The notes under the pieces: generated by a model
What the model saw: only the letters and a program-made list of their open reading frames with translations
Database searches by the model: none
What the model was told of the DNA's origin: nothing
Shown: positions 1 to 8,292 of the stretch, in pieces
Numbering within the stretch: position 1 is the first letter of the stretch
Layout: each line of letters opens with the position of its first letter
Translations under genes and position numbers: made by a program
Source: Rhodohalobacter barkolensis
GTDB taxonomy: Bacteria > Bacteroidota > Rhodothermia > Balneolales > Balneolaceae
DNA length: 64,000 bases
Assembly: GCF_002834295.1 (NCBI RefSeq)
Contig: NZ_PISP01000002.1
Coordinates: forward strand, 465,228-529,227
Direction of reading: 5' to 3'

Positions 1-58
1 TGATGCTGTAGATGCAGACTTCGAAGTTGTAGACGAAGATGAGGATGACAAGAAGTAA
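1..58 (+). CDS. dnaK: DnaK (Hsp70) chaperone, C-terminal tail only
   Basis: The window opens inside a reading frame that ends at a TAA at 56-58. The 18 visible residues are very acidic and match the conserved end of bacterial DnaK, with VDADFEVVDE followed by an Asp/Glu run and two lysines. In DnaK this tail follows the peptide-binding lid and contributes to client interaction. A strong terminator follows directly, so this is the last gene of its transcript. The call rests only on the tail, since the rest lies outside the window. Confidence 0.72.
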   Translation, partial: DAVDADFEVVDEDEDDKK

Positions 59-86
59 GTCGGACTCAACTTGAAGTCAAATTTCA

Positions 87-124
87 GAAGCCCTTCTCCA
101 TTTGGATGAAGGGCTTCTTTTTTA
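87..124 (+). terminator. Rho-independent terminator after dnaK
   Basis: Perfect 10-bp stem GAAGCCCTTC (87-96) and GAAGGGCTTC (108-117), 11-base loop, then a run of seven T. It lies 28 bases after the dnaK stop codon. Confidence 0.9.
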
Positions 125-202
125 TCGGGTATACGTGAAATAGCTTTATATTGTGCACCGATAAAATGAAGAATTTTCAAAGACGCCAAAGTTAAGATTG
201 TC

Positions 203-1189
203 ATGAAAGTATTGGGAATAGAATCGTCCTGTGATGAAACGGCCGCATCTGTATGGGCAGATGGTGAAATTTTATCAAATGTGATTGCTTCGCAGGCGGT
301 GCACGAACAGTTTGGGGGAGTTGTTCCTGAGCTGGCATCGCGGGCTCACCACAAAACAATTTGGAAAACGACAAGTCAGGCGTTGGAAGAATCCGGTGTG
401 AAAATCGAAGAAATTGATGCAATTGCGGTAGCTCAAGGTCCCGGTTTGATGGGGTCTCTGTTGGTTGGGTTGAGTTTTGCGAAAGGATTGGCACTCACAT
501 ATAAAAAACCTCTCATTGGAATCAACCACATCGATGCTCATCTGTACGCCAATTTCATTGAGCATGAAGAGACCTACCCTTTTGTCGGTTTGATTGTATC
601 CGGCGGACATACCCGATTGGTTTATGTTGATAAAGCTTTCAATCATGAGCTATTGGGAGATACACGGGACGATGCGGCCGGGGAAGCGTTTGATAAAATA
701 GGAAAGCTCCTTGGTCTGCCTTATCCCGCAGGACCGGAGGTGGATAAATTAGCTAAAGAGGGAGACCCAAAATTTCATGACTTTCCGCGATCGATGATCA
801 ACAAAGGGTTGGATTTTAGCTTCTCCGGACTGAAAACCAGTGTCCTTTACTACACGCAGGAGAAAGGAGATGAATTTGTACAAAATCATCTGAATGACAT
901 TTGTGCCAGCGTTTCTGCAGCTATAACAGATGTGTTGGTAGCAAAGCTGAAACGAGCCGTAAAAAAGAAAAAAGTGAAACATGTGATGCTGGCAGGCGGG
1001 GTATCTGCAAATTCTATGTTAAGAAAAAAAATGTCTCAATTTGCTGAAGATCAAAATTTGAATTTAATGATCCCCGCTCTTCAATATTGCACAGATAATG
1101 CAGCGATGATTGCCGTAACCGGAGCGTTGAAAGCAAGAGTTGGTGATTTTGATGACTTGAGCCTGAAACCCTTTGCGCGAGTGAGTTAA
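203..1189 (+). CDS. tsaD: tRNA N6-adenosine threonylcarbamoyltransferase TsaD
   Basis: TsaD transfers the threonylcarbamoyl group from threonylcarbamoyl-AMP to A37 of ANN-decoding tRNAs, working with TsaB and TsaE in the cytoplasm. The 328-residue protein has the usual family length. It begins with the family signature MKVLGIESSCDET, has the metal-binding pair in NHIDAHL (His109 and His113), glycine-rich ATP-binding segments (IVSGGHT near 135, LAGGVSAN near 265) and the late CTDNAAM motif with the metal-binding Asp. The ATG at 203 gives the exact family N-terminus. No clear ribosome-binding site precedes it, which is common in this group. The gene is separate from dnaK because a terminator lies between them. 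Confidence 0.97.
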   Translation: MKVLGIESSCDETAASVWADGEILSNVIASQAVHEQFGGVVPELASRAHHKTIWKTTSQALEESGVKIEEIDAIAVAQGPGLMGSLLVGLSFAKGLALTYKKPLIGINHIDAHLYANFIEHEETYPFVGLIVSGGHTRLVYVDKAFNHELLGDTRDDAAGEAFDKIGKLLGLPYPAGPEVDKLAKEGDPKFHDFPRSMINKGLDFSFSGLKTSVLYYTQEKGDEFVQNHLNDICASVSAAITDVLVAKLKRAVKKKKVKHVMLAGGVSANSMLRKKMSQFAEDQNLNLMIPALQYCTDNAAMIAVTGALKARVGDFDDLSLKPFARVS

Positions 1190-1268
1190 AAGCGATTTCA
1201 TTCAAATCTAAGTCTTAAAATCCATATCTTGGAACGAAATAAAATTGATCAAAATAACTGACTAACCT

Positions 1269-2279
1269 ATGCATAATGTTGTATTGATTCCGGGAGACGG
1301 AATTGGGAAAGAGATTACGAAATCGGTAACAAAAATTTTAGATACAGCCGGCGCAAAAATCAATTGGATTGAGTGTAAAGCAGGAGAAGGAGCAAATGAT
1401 GAATTGGGGACTCCACTACCGGAAGAGACAATTGCGGCTGTTAAAGAGCATCGAATTGCCTTAAAAGGTCCTTTGACAACACCGGTTGGGGCAGGTTTTA
1501 GATCGATCAATGTGGCTCTTCGGCAACAATTTAATTTGTATAGCAACATTCGTCCGGCGAGGTCGCTCCCAAATATTGACAGCCCTTTCCAAGGTGTGGA
1601 TTTGGTTCTTTTCAGAGAAAACACTCAGGGGCTTTACATTGGAAAAGAACATTGGGTGGATAAAGAGGAAACACATGCTGAAAGTATTGCTGTGGTAACA
1701 CGCGAGGCGAGTGAAAAAATTATTACGGCTGCTTTTGAATATGCCAAGAAGCGTGGAAGGAAAAAAATAACGCTGGTACACAAAGCAAACATTCTGAAAC
1801 TGACGACCGGACTTTTCCTGGAAATCGGTAAAGAGATTGCCCAAAACTATCCGGAAATTGAGTTTGAAGATCTGATTGTGGATAATATGGCAATGCAGAT
1901 GGTTATGCGTCCTCAACAGTTTGACGTGATTGTGACTACAAACCTCTTTGGCGACATACTATCGGATCTGGCTTCAGGTCTGGTAGGCGGACTTGGTGTT
2001 ACCGGTGCAGCGAATATTGGTGATGATGCAGCGATGTTTGAAGCAGTTCACGGTTCAGCACCGGATATTGCCGGAAAAGGACTTGCGAATCCAACAGCAC
2101 TACTGTTTTCAGCACTTATGATGCTGGAGTATTTAGGGGAGGACAGGCTGGCTGAAAAAATCAGATCGGCTATCTATACCGTACTCCAGGAACATAAAAA
2201 AGAGTGTACACAGGATATTGGCGGAGAAGGAAATACAGAAAGTTATACAGAAGCGATCTGTAAGCTTTTAAGGGATTAA
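1269..2279 (+). CDS. Isocitrate/isopropylmalate dehydrogenase family protein, probably NAD-dependent isocitrate dehydrogenase
   Basis: Oxidative decarboxylase of the IDH/IPMDH superfamily. It probably converts isocitrate to 2-oxoglutarate with NAD+ in the TCA cycle. The 336-residue length fits the short NAD-type enzymes. Visible motifs are the N-terminal IPGDGIGKE, the substrate-binding SNIRPARS segment, RENTQGLYIG (NAD-IDH type), the Lys of LVHKANILK, the metal-binding Asp region NLFGDILSDLASGLVGGLG, and the HGSAPDIAGKG NAD-binding loop. The related homoisocitrate and isopropylmalate dehydrogenases cannot be fully excluded from sequence alone. No leu or lys genes are adjacent. It sits 79 bases after tsaD and ends at a shared bidirectional terminator. 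Confidence 0.88.
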   Translation: MHNVVLIPGDGIGKEITKSVTKILDTAGAKINWIECKAGEGANDELGTPLPEETIAAVKEHRIALKGPLTTPVGAGFRSINVALRQQFNLYSNIRPARSLPNIDSPFQGVDLVLFRENTQGLYIGKEHWVDKEETHAESIAVVTREASEKIITAAFEYAKKRGRKKITLVHKANILKLTTGLFLEIGKEIAQNYPEIEFEDLIVDNMAMQMVMRPQQFDVIVTTNLFGDILSDLASGLVGGLGVTGAANIGDDAAMFEAVHGSAPDIAGKGLANPTALLFSALMMLEYLGEDRLAEKIRSAIYTVLQEHKKECTQDIGGEGNTESYTEAICKLLRD

Positions 2280-2311
2280 TTCTCTCTTTTTTTGATACGT
2301 AATTACAATAC

Positions 2312-2350
2312 AAAAGGCCGTGTGAATTTCATACGGCCTTTTCTGTTTTT
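2312..2350. terminator. Bidirectional terminator between convergent genes
   Basis: Perfect stem AAAAGGCCGT (2312-2321) and ACGGCCTTTT (2333-2342), with T-rich sequence on the plus side and T-rich sequence on the minus side. It can serve both the dehydrogenase gene and the phosphoesterase gene that converge here. Confidence 0.85.
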
Positions 2351-2840
2351 AATTGGTCAGTTCAATAAATCTTACCTGTTTTTTGTCCGTATCGAACAGA
2401 GCAATCAATGGGTCTTGATCAAAACCGTTTACGCTTCCCGGGTTGATTGTAATGGTATCACCGGCTGCCCCAACTTTTGCCTCGTGAGTATGTCCCGAGA
2501 TAACCACATCATATTTTCCACACGATTCTAGACTTTCGGTGATTTCGGAATAAGTGCCGTGGTAAACAGCAATTTTCAACTTCTCTACTTGAAAACTGAA
2601 AAAATCACCATGGAGAACAGCTCCTATCTCTTCAAATTTTTTCATCAACAGAAATTTATCTCCATCATTATTGCCAAAGATTCCGTGTAGAGGTAGACCT
2701 TCGAAAAGTGGAATTGTAAAAGGGCTGCAGTAGTCACCTGCATGAATCACTTTGCCAACGTTGAATTTTTTAAATTTTTGAACGGCTTTTTTTATGTTTT
2801 CTACGTGGTCGTGGGTATCTGAACAGATGCCAATTAGCAT
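2349..2840 (-). CDS. YfcE/MJ0936-type metallophosphoesterase
   Basis: Small cytoplasmic calcineurin-like phosphodiesterase of about 163 residues. All metal-binding motifs of the family are present in order: SDTHDH near the N-terminus, HAGDYCSP, FGNNDGD (the GNxD box) and SGHTHEAKVG (the GHTH box) near the C-terminus. YfcE-type enzymes act on phosphodiester substrates in vitro, and the physiological substrate is usually unknown. The start is taken at the ATG at 2838-2840, which puts the first beta strand (MLIGICSDTHD) at the N-terminus as in the family. An upstream in-frame ATG at 2876 would add 12 uncharacteristic residues. Confidence 0.88.
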   Translation of the reverse strand: MLIGICSDTHDHVENIKKAVQKFKKFNVGKVIHAGDYCSPFTIPLFEGLPLHGIFGNNDGDKFLLMKKFEEIGAVLHGDFFSFQVEKLKIAVYHGTYSEITESLESCGKYDVVISGHTHEAKVGAAGDTITINPGSVNGFDQDPLIALFDTDKKQVRFIELTN

Positions 2841-3019
2841 AAAGTGTGTCTTTTTTATAATATTTCTATTAAGCAAACATAAAACAGGGAAATAATAAAG
2901 CCAAAATACTTACCGTAGTTTACCCTGTAGAAATAATTCGCCTGACTTAAGCTTTTGATCAGGATTTCTTACCTTTATCAATCGAAAAATATCTACTTGA
3001 ATTAATAAAAGATCAGTTT

Positions 3020-3310
3020 ATGTCAGTCAGTAAAGAAGATGTGTACTATGTTGCAAACCTAGCGCGCTTACAATTAAATGATAGCGAAGCTGAAGGCTTG
3101 CAAAAAGATATGAATAATATACTGGGCTACATTGAAACCCTGAATGAGCTCGATACATCAGATGTTGAGCCGTTGGAGCATGTGACTGAAGTAATCTCAA
3201 CAGAGTTTAGAAAGGACGAAGCGAAAGAACCGTTAAGCCACGAAGACGCCCTGAAGAATGCTCCTGATGCTGATTCTGACTATTTCCGTGTTCCCCGTGT
3301 GATTGAATAA
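3020..3310 (+). CDS. gatC: Asp/Glu-tRNA amidotransferase subunit C
   Basis: GatC is the small subunit of the GatCAB complex, which amidates Glu-tRNA(Gln) and, in some species, Asp-tRNA(Asn). It stabilises GatA and links it to GatB. The 96-residue length is typical. The sequence has the family pattern: N-terminal VSKEDVYYVANLARLQL, the middle segment with LNELDTSDVEPLEH, and a C-terminal tail with LKNAPDADSDYFRVPRVIE. No gatA or gatB is visible, so the subunits are dispersed in this genome. It starts 51 bases before the next gene ends its leader, and co-transcription with the downstream membrane protein gene is possible. Confidence 0.95.
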   Translation: MSVSKEDVYYVANLARLQLNDSEAEGLQKDMNNILGYIETLNELDTSDVEPLEHVTEVISTEFRKDEAKEPLSHEDALKNAPDADSDYFRVPRVIE

Positions 3311-3360
3311 TCTTTTAGAAGATCAGATTTTTAGTCCAAATTTCAATTCTATCCTAATAA

Positions 3361-5850
3361 ATGGCTTCCAAAAAGAGTAAAAACAGAGAAAAAAAAGTTC
3401 AAAAACCTGACTTTTGGGAGTCGTTATCAGATCGAAAGAAACATCTATACTGCTTAGGGTTTCTTTTTATTCTACCGGTAGTTCTTTTTTATTCCACCGT
3501 TATTGGCGGGCAGCAGTATATGGGAAACGATGTTATACAATGGAGAGCAGGTGCTGAATCACTGATAGAACATCAAGAGCAGTATGATGAACCGGCACAC
3601 TGGGCAACCAATATGTTCTCCGGAATGCCGGCTACTACCATTTCTCATCCGCCTCAAATCAGTAATCTGGATAACACACTTCTAAAATTTCTGCAGTTTA
3701 TCTATCCCGCCGCAGAGATGTGGATTTTATTGGGTGGCGCCTATCTTATGTTTATTCTTTTGGGTGTAAGACCACTGTCAGCAGTTTTTGGAGCAATTAT
3801 TATTGGGTTGACCACCTATTTACCGATCATCATAGGTGCCGGTCATAACGCAAAGTTTCTGGCGTACATTTACATACCCTGGCTTTATAATGGATATTTT
3901 CTTTTAACGAGGTCTAAAGTGAATCCATGGCTGGCAATGTTTCTGTTTGCCTGGGCATTGACTCTTCATCTGCGCGCCTATCATCCTCAGGTAACTTATT
4001 TCTTTCTGTTTCCACTTGGCACTCTCTTCATTTATGATTTGGTAAAAGCCATCCAATCAAAAGAATTTAAACCATTTGCCATTCACACGGGATGGTTAGT
4101 CGGGGCGGCAGTCGTCGCAGTTCTCATTTCTATTCAGCTCTATTGGAGTACTTTAGAGTACTCATCATTTAGCATGAGAGGTGGATCAGAACTTGCCGGA
4201 AATGAGGGACTTGCAAGAGATTATGCATTTGCCTGGTCGCAGGGCTGGGGTGAACTGCTGACATTAATCATTCCTGGAGCTTATGGTGGTTCGGAGCTTT
4301 ATTGGGGCCCAAAGTCTTTTACGAGTGGTCCACACTATTTTGGAGCCCTCTCACTCTTATTTTTAGTTGTTGGAATATTAAAGTCCACACACAAATTAAA
4401 ATGGGTATTTTTAGGGCCGGGTATTGCTACACTGCTTTTTTCTTTGGGGGAGAACTTCGGTGCACTCAATAACGTAATGTTCGCATATTTTCCCCTATTC
4501 GATAAATTTCGAGTGCCGGAAATGTGGTTGATGATCTCTGTTTTTTGTTTTTCCGTTCCGGCCGTTTTTGGATTAGACTGGATGCTTGATAAGATCAGAG
4601 AAAAGAAAAATTCAACTCAATGGAAGAAACCTTTATACATCGCCTCAGGTGTTGGTTTAATTGCAGTTTTGATTGGGTTTCAGTTTTTATCCTTCGAAAA
4701 ACCGGGTGAACGACAGAATATTGCAGAACAGATAGCAAGTCAGAATGAAGTACCTGTTGACGATCCCAGAGTTTCACAGGCAGTTGACAGGTACCTACAG
4801 AATGAGATGATACCCCAGCGTGAAGAGCTTGCACGAGGGGATACACTTCGATTCGCCCTTTTCTTTTTTGCGGGAGTGGGAATTCTGTTTGCTGTGGGAA
4901 TGCAAAAGCTCTCACTATCTGTTGGGGGTATGCTGTTTTGCGTATTGCTGGCTGCTGATTTTATACGAGTGGATCAGCGATATATGAGTGAAGGTTCATT
5001 GGTTAGCCAGGATCTGGATCGAGAACAGGTTTTGGACAGAATGGAGCGAGAAATTGATCGAGTGTTAAAGGATGGGGTTGTCAATGATGAAGGTTGGAAA
5101 TACAGGGTTTTACCGATGCTGGATAATCCGTTTAATAATGCAACACCAGCCTATTTTTATCCGTCGCTGGGTGGTTATTCCGGAGCCAAACTCGGATACT
5201 ATCAGGACCTGATCGATGAGGCACTTTTTTCAGGCGTGAATGGTGTCAATAAGGGCGTTTTAAATATGCTGAATGTGAAATATCTATCTGCGCAGGGTGC
5301 ATTTAATATCCCCGGGTTTGAGCCCGTATATCAGGGGGGAGATGGAGTTGTCATGGAAAACCAGGATGTACTGCCGAAAGCGTGGTTTGTTGATCGGGTA
5401 GAAAGATCAGAAGGTCAAACGGATGTGCTGAATCAAATATCTGAAGATTTTAATCCATCTGACGTAGCTTTTACGGTTGAAAATATTGGTGACTATCCTT
5501 CAGATGCGGATAGGTCTGTTTCTGTATCAACATACAATGCAAATGAAATTGAATTGCAAATCAGTGCAGAGGAGAGTGGGTTTTTAGTTCTCAGTGAAAT
5601 CTGGTATCCCAAAGGCTGGGTAACAACATTAAACAGAGAGCCGATTGACATGATTCGTACAAATTATGTGCTTCGAGGTTTCGAAATCCCATCCGGCGAA
5701 CACACTTTGACCATGAAAATGGAACCTGTCTGGTACGAAACGGGGAAATGGTTATCCCGAATTGGTACTGTGATGTTGTTCTTGATTTTGGCCATTGGTC
5801 TCATCCAATTTAAAAAAGAAAAAGGTGGCGAAATATCCCGTCAGGATTAA
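3361..5850 (+). CDS. YfhO-family integral membrane protein
   Basis: 829-residue polytopic protein. A short basic N-terminus is followed by a first membrane helix near residues 30-50, about ten further helices to around residue 540, a soluble region of about 250 residues, and a final helix near residues 800-820. This matches YfhO (Pfam bacterial membrane protein YfhO), a GT-C-fold family. In Gram-positive bacteria, YfhO members glycosylate lipoteichoic acid. Bacteroidota members are thought to act on surface glycans, but substrates are not established. The position next to ATP-grasp, glycosyltransferase and flippase genes supports a surface-glycan role. The next gene starts 8 bases after the stop codon. 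Confidence 0.82.
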   Translation: MASKKSKNREKKVQKPDFWESLSDRKKHLYCLGFLFILPVVLFYSTVIGGQQYMGNDVIQWRAGAESLIEHQEQYDEPAHWATNMFSGMPATTISHPPQISNLDNTLLKFLQFIYPAAEMWILLGGAYLMFILLGVRPLSAVFGAIIIGLTTYLPIIIGAGHNAKFLAYIYIPWLYNGYFLLTRSKVNPWLAMFLFAWALTLHLRAYHPQVTYFFLFPLGTLFIYDLVKAIQSKEFKPFAIHTGWLVGAAVVAVLISIQLYWSTLEYSSFSMRGGSELAGNEGLARDYAFAWSQGWGELLTLIIPGAYGGSELYWGPKSFTSGPHYFGALSLLFLVVGILKSTHKLKWVFLGPGIATLLFSLGENFGALNNVMFAYFPLFDKFRVPEMWLMISVFCFSVPAVFGLDWMLDKIREKKNSTQWKKPLYIASGVGLIAVLIGFQFLSFEKPGERQNIAEQIASQNEVPVDDPRVSQAVDRYLQNEMIPQREELARGDTLRFALFFFAGVGILFAVGMQKLSLSVGGMLFCVLLAADFIRVDQRYMSEGSLVSQDLDREQVLDRMEREIDRVLKDGVVNDEGWKYRVLPMLDNPFNNATPAYFYPSLGGYSGAKLGYYQDLIDEALFSGVNGVNKGVLNMLNVKYLSAQGAFNIPGFEPVYQGGDGVVMENQDVLPKAWFVDRVERSEGQTDVLNQISEDFNPSDVAFTVENIGDYPSDADRSVSVSTYNANEIELQISAEESGFLVLSEIWYPKGWVTTLNREPIDMIRTNYVLRGFEIPSGEHTLTMKMEPVWYETGKWLSRIGTVMLFLILAIGLIQFKKEKGGEISRQD

Positions 5851-5858
5851 AACATATT

Positions 5859-6716
5859 GTGCGAAGTGTCACCAGGAAAATTTTTTGGGGCGGTTTTCAC
5901 AAAATCCTTTCAGACCGTCAGTACGCCAAAATCAGATATTGGTTTGATGTAGGAAGACCACTCGATCTGCGCAAGCCTTCCGCATTGACAGAGAAAATCC
6001 AGTATTTAAAGCTAAATAGTCGAAACCCTTCCCGAAAAATAGCCGCAAATCGATTAAAGGTTAGAGACTATGTGGGAGAGAAAGTAGGTGAAGAGTATTT
6101 AATCCCGTTGTTGCTGCAAACGGATGAGCTGAATATTTCCGATTGGGAATCCCTTCCCGGCAGATTTGTTCTTAAAGGGAATCACGGCTGCGGAATGGTT
6201 AAACTGATTTTTGATAAATCATCTGTGGAATTTGAGGAGATAAAGAAGCTGACTCAGAGTTGGCTCAATTTCGACTATGCAAAATTTGGGAGAGAATGGG
6301 TATATAAAGATGTACCTCGAAAAATTGTTGTTGAAGAATTACTCACCAGCAGTGAGGATGAGATTCCCGAAGACTATAAATTTTTCTGCTTTCACGGTCG
6401 GGTTGAGATGATACAGGTTGATATGGGCAGATTTAAAAACCAAAGAAGAAATTTATATAACCGTGATTTTCAATTGTTCGATGTAAAATGCCTCTATCCA
6501 AATTCAGAAAAGAAGATCACAAAACCACAGAATTTAGATGAGATGATAGATGTGGCTGAACGTCTTGCTTCAGAATTTGACTTCATCAGAGTCGATTTGT
6601 ATTCCGTGAATGGCAAAATTTATTTCGGCGAACTGACCAATTTTCCCGGAAATGGATTTATAGCCTATCAACCGGATAGTTTTGACTTTGAGCTAGGTAA
6701 AAAGTTGAAATTGTAA
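5859..6716 (+). CDS. TupA-like ATP-grasp protein
   Basis: 285-residue cytoplasmic protein resembling TupA-like ATP-grasp enzymes found in capsule and teichuronopeptide loci. Typical signs are the N-terminal DLRKPSALTEKIQYLKL segment, FVLKGNHGCGMV as the ATP-grasp lysine/glycine loop near residues 105-118, VVEELL near 150, the YKFFCFHGRVE strand and the late FIRVDLYSVNGKIYFGELT segment carrying metal-binding acidic residues. Family members are thought to ligate an amino acid to a glycan or carrier. Here the substrate is unknown. It starts at GTG 5859, 8 bases after the YfhO stop, so the two are probably co-transcribed. Confidence 0.78.
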   Translation: MRSVTRKIFWGGFHKILSDRQYAKIRYWFDVGRPLDLRKPSALTEKIQYLKLNSRNPSRKIAANRLKVRDYVGEKVGEEYLIPLLLQTDELNISDWESLPGRFVLKGNHGCGMVKLIFDKSSVEFEEIKKLTQSWLNFDYAKFGREWVYKDVPRKIVVEELLTSSEDEIPEDYKFFCFHGRVEMIQVDMGRFKNQRRNLYNRDFQLFDVKCLYPNSEKKITKPQNLDEMIDVAERLASEFDFIRVDLYSVNGKIYFGELTNFPGNGFIAYQPDSFDFELGKKLKL

Positions 6717-6761
6717 ATTAAATCATATTTTTATTTGGTAATAAAATTTAAAAGAATATTT

Positions 6762-6780
6762 TGTTACGTGTAACGTAACA
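6762..6780. promoter_or_regulatory. Palindromic operator upstream of the higBA-type locus
   Basis: Perfect inverted repeat TGTTACG-tgtaa-CGTAACA, 8 bases upstream of the toxin ATG at 6789. HigA antitoxins repress their own operons by binding such palindromes through their helix-turn-helix. That this one is the HigA operator is inferred from its position. Confidence 0.6.
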
Positions 6781-6788
6781 TAGTGCCA

Positions 6789-7070
6789 ATGATTAAATCT
6801 TTTGCAGATAAAGAGACTGAAAAGATCTACCATCGTAATTATTCAAAGAATTTTCCTGAAGAGATTCAGCAATGAGCATATCGAAAACTGTTGCAAATTG
6901 ATCTGATGACTGAGCTCAAAGAGCTGCAATCGCCGCCGGGGAATCGACTCGAAAAACTTAAGGGTGATCGGGATGGGCAGCATAGTATTCGAATTAACCA
7001 GCAATGGAGGATTTGTTTTAAATGGCAAGAAGGGGATGCGTTTGACGTTGAAATTGTAGACTATCATTAA
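6789..7070 (+). pseudogene. HigB/RelE-family toxin interrupted by an in-frame TGA
   Basis: Reading from ATG 6789, the frame gives 28 residues (MIKSFADKETEKIYH onward), a TGA at 6873-6875, then 64 more residues in the same frame to TAA 7068-7070. Ignoring the TGA, the 93-codon product matches HigB plasmid-killer-type toxins along its whole length, including PPGNRLEKLKGDR, SIRINQQWRICFKW and the C-terminal FDVEIVDYH. HigB toxins cleave mRNA at the ribosome. The stop falls where the family has a basic residue (the Q-x-AYRKL region), so a CGA-to-TGA change is the simplest origin. No frameshift is needed. Internal ATGs downstream would lack the N-terminal helix. A sequencing error would give the same picture. 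Confidence 0.85.
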
Positions 7071-7080
7071 CTAAATATAT

Positions 7081-7371
7081 ATGGAAAAGTTAAAACCTGT
7101 ACACCCCGGAGAAATGTTGAAGGAGGAGTTTTTAGATCCGATAAATATTTCTCAAAGAGAATTTGCACGTATTATTAAAGTACCTGCCAACAGAGTGAAT
7201 CAAATAGTAAATGGAAAACGAGCCATTACAGGAGATACAGCTATACGATTCGGATTGGCATTGAATACCTCACCGGAATTCTGGCTTCGTCTTCAAGACC
7301 GCTTTGAACTGGAAAAAACGTATGATGAAATTGGTGATTCTCTAAAAAAGGAGATACAACCTATTGTATGA
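7081..7371 (+). CDS. higA: HigA-family antitoxin, XRE helix-turn-helix
   Basis: 96-residue DNA-binding antitoxin that neutralises HigB and represses the operon. The family opening KPVHPGEMLKEEFLDP is followed by the helix-turn-helix at about residues 23-50 (ISQREFARIIKVPANRVNQI), then NGKRAITGDTAIRFGLAL and the FWLRLQDRFEL segment typical of the VapI/HigA group. It starts 10 bases after the last codon of the interrupted toxin frame, in the usual toxin-first HigBA order. The gene is intact although its toxin is not, so it may survive as a stand-alone regulator or as anti-addiction protection. Confidence 0.92.
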   Translation: MEKLKPVHPGEMLKEEFLDPINISQREFARIIKVPANRVNQIVNGKRAITGDTAIRFGLALNTSPEFWLRLQDRFELEKTYDEIGDSLKKEIQPIV

Positions 7372-7410
7372 AAATTGTTTTTTAGTTGGTGCAAACAGTA
7401 TAGATCTCTT

Positions 7411-8244
7411 TTAGAGAAAAAGCTTCCGGGTTATCTCTTTCACCAATAGATGGCGTGGGGTTGCTTTAAAGAGTTCAAGCCACCCGGTATGTTCCCCTTT
7501 AGTGACCCGGATCCGGTAATTTTGATACTTAATCTGCTCCGCATTCATCTTTTCCTTATGCTTTTGAAAGCAGGCGATATACCCATCTATTTGATTTTCG
7601 GACGTTGTGATGCTTTCCCGGTCTTCGCTCATATTGACAACCTGCAGAGTATGAGATGCTGTCTTGATCGGGCCGAAATCATGTGCCAGCCGAATCCATA
7701 AATCATAGTCCTGAGCCGATTGAAGTGATTCATCATACCCGCCGATTTTTTGCAGATACTCTTTCTTAGTTAAAACCTGATTCCCCACCTGATTGTAAAA
7801 AAGAAGATCATGAAGTGTGATAACCGGCTTCTTTTTCCATACAATCTCTTTTTCTCCAAAATCCATTCGGTCATTTGATGTAACAGCTGAATACTTATCA
7901 TCAAAATCTTCCATTAATAACTCGATGCGTCTGGGCCTCCAAAAATCATCATCATCAAGCCCGGCAATATATTGGCCTTCTGCATGATTGATCGCGATGT
8001 TTCGGCTGGCGGATGCCCCCTTTGAGGTGCTATTCCGAATTACTTTCAAATTCTTATGTTGATCAGAAAGGGCTTCCAGCAATTGTGGTGTTTCATCGCC
8101 GGAAGCATCATCTACAACAACAATTTCCATATTTTCCCATGTTTGATCCAGAACGGATTGAATGGCGCGTTCCAGAAGTTCTGCACGATTGTGCGTAGGG
8201 ATAATTGCTGAAACAAGGGATTTGGAATGATTTTCTGAGCTCAA
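7411..8244 (-). CDS. Family 2 glycosyltransferase
   Basis: 277-residue GT-A-fold enzyme that transfers a sugar from a nucleotide-sugar donor, probably in surface-glycan synthesis. The N-terminal nucleotide-binding strand reads VSAIIPTHNRAELLERAIQS, followed by VVVDDASGDET and the metal-binding AGLDDDDFW at about residues 93-101. The KIGGYDESLQSAQDYDLWIRL acceptor-side motif follows near 165-185. No membrane segment is seen. The start is a TTG at 8244, as no ATG lies upstream of the first conserved strand. It is divergent from the next glycosyltransferase, separated by about 48 bases that must hold both promoters. Confidence 0.9.
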   Translation of the reverse strand: MSSENHSKSLVSAIIPTHNRAELLERAIQSVLDQTWENMEIVVVDDASGDETPQLLEALSDQHKNLKVIRNSTSKGASASRNIAINHAEGQYIAGLDDDDFWRPRRIELLMEDFDDKYSAVTSNDRMDFGEKEIVWKKKPVITLHDLLFYNQVGNQVLTKKEYLQKIGGYDESLQSAQDYDLWIRLAHDFGPIKTASHTLQVVNMSEDRESITTSENQIDGYIACFQKHKEKMNAEQIKYQNYRIRVTKGEHTGWLELFKATPRHLLVKEITRKLFL

Positions 8245-8292
8245 TTTTCTTCTGCTTCCATTTCGTTATATTTGTTGCCGGACAAAATACAT

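Noticed and set aside
6873..6875. TGA in the HigB frame as a recoded (selenocysteine or readthrough) codon
   Set aside because: No SECIS-like hairpin was recognised next to it, HigB toxins do not use selenocysteine, and the position normally holds an ordinary residue. A nonsense mutation is simpler.
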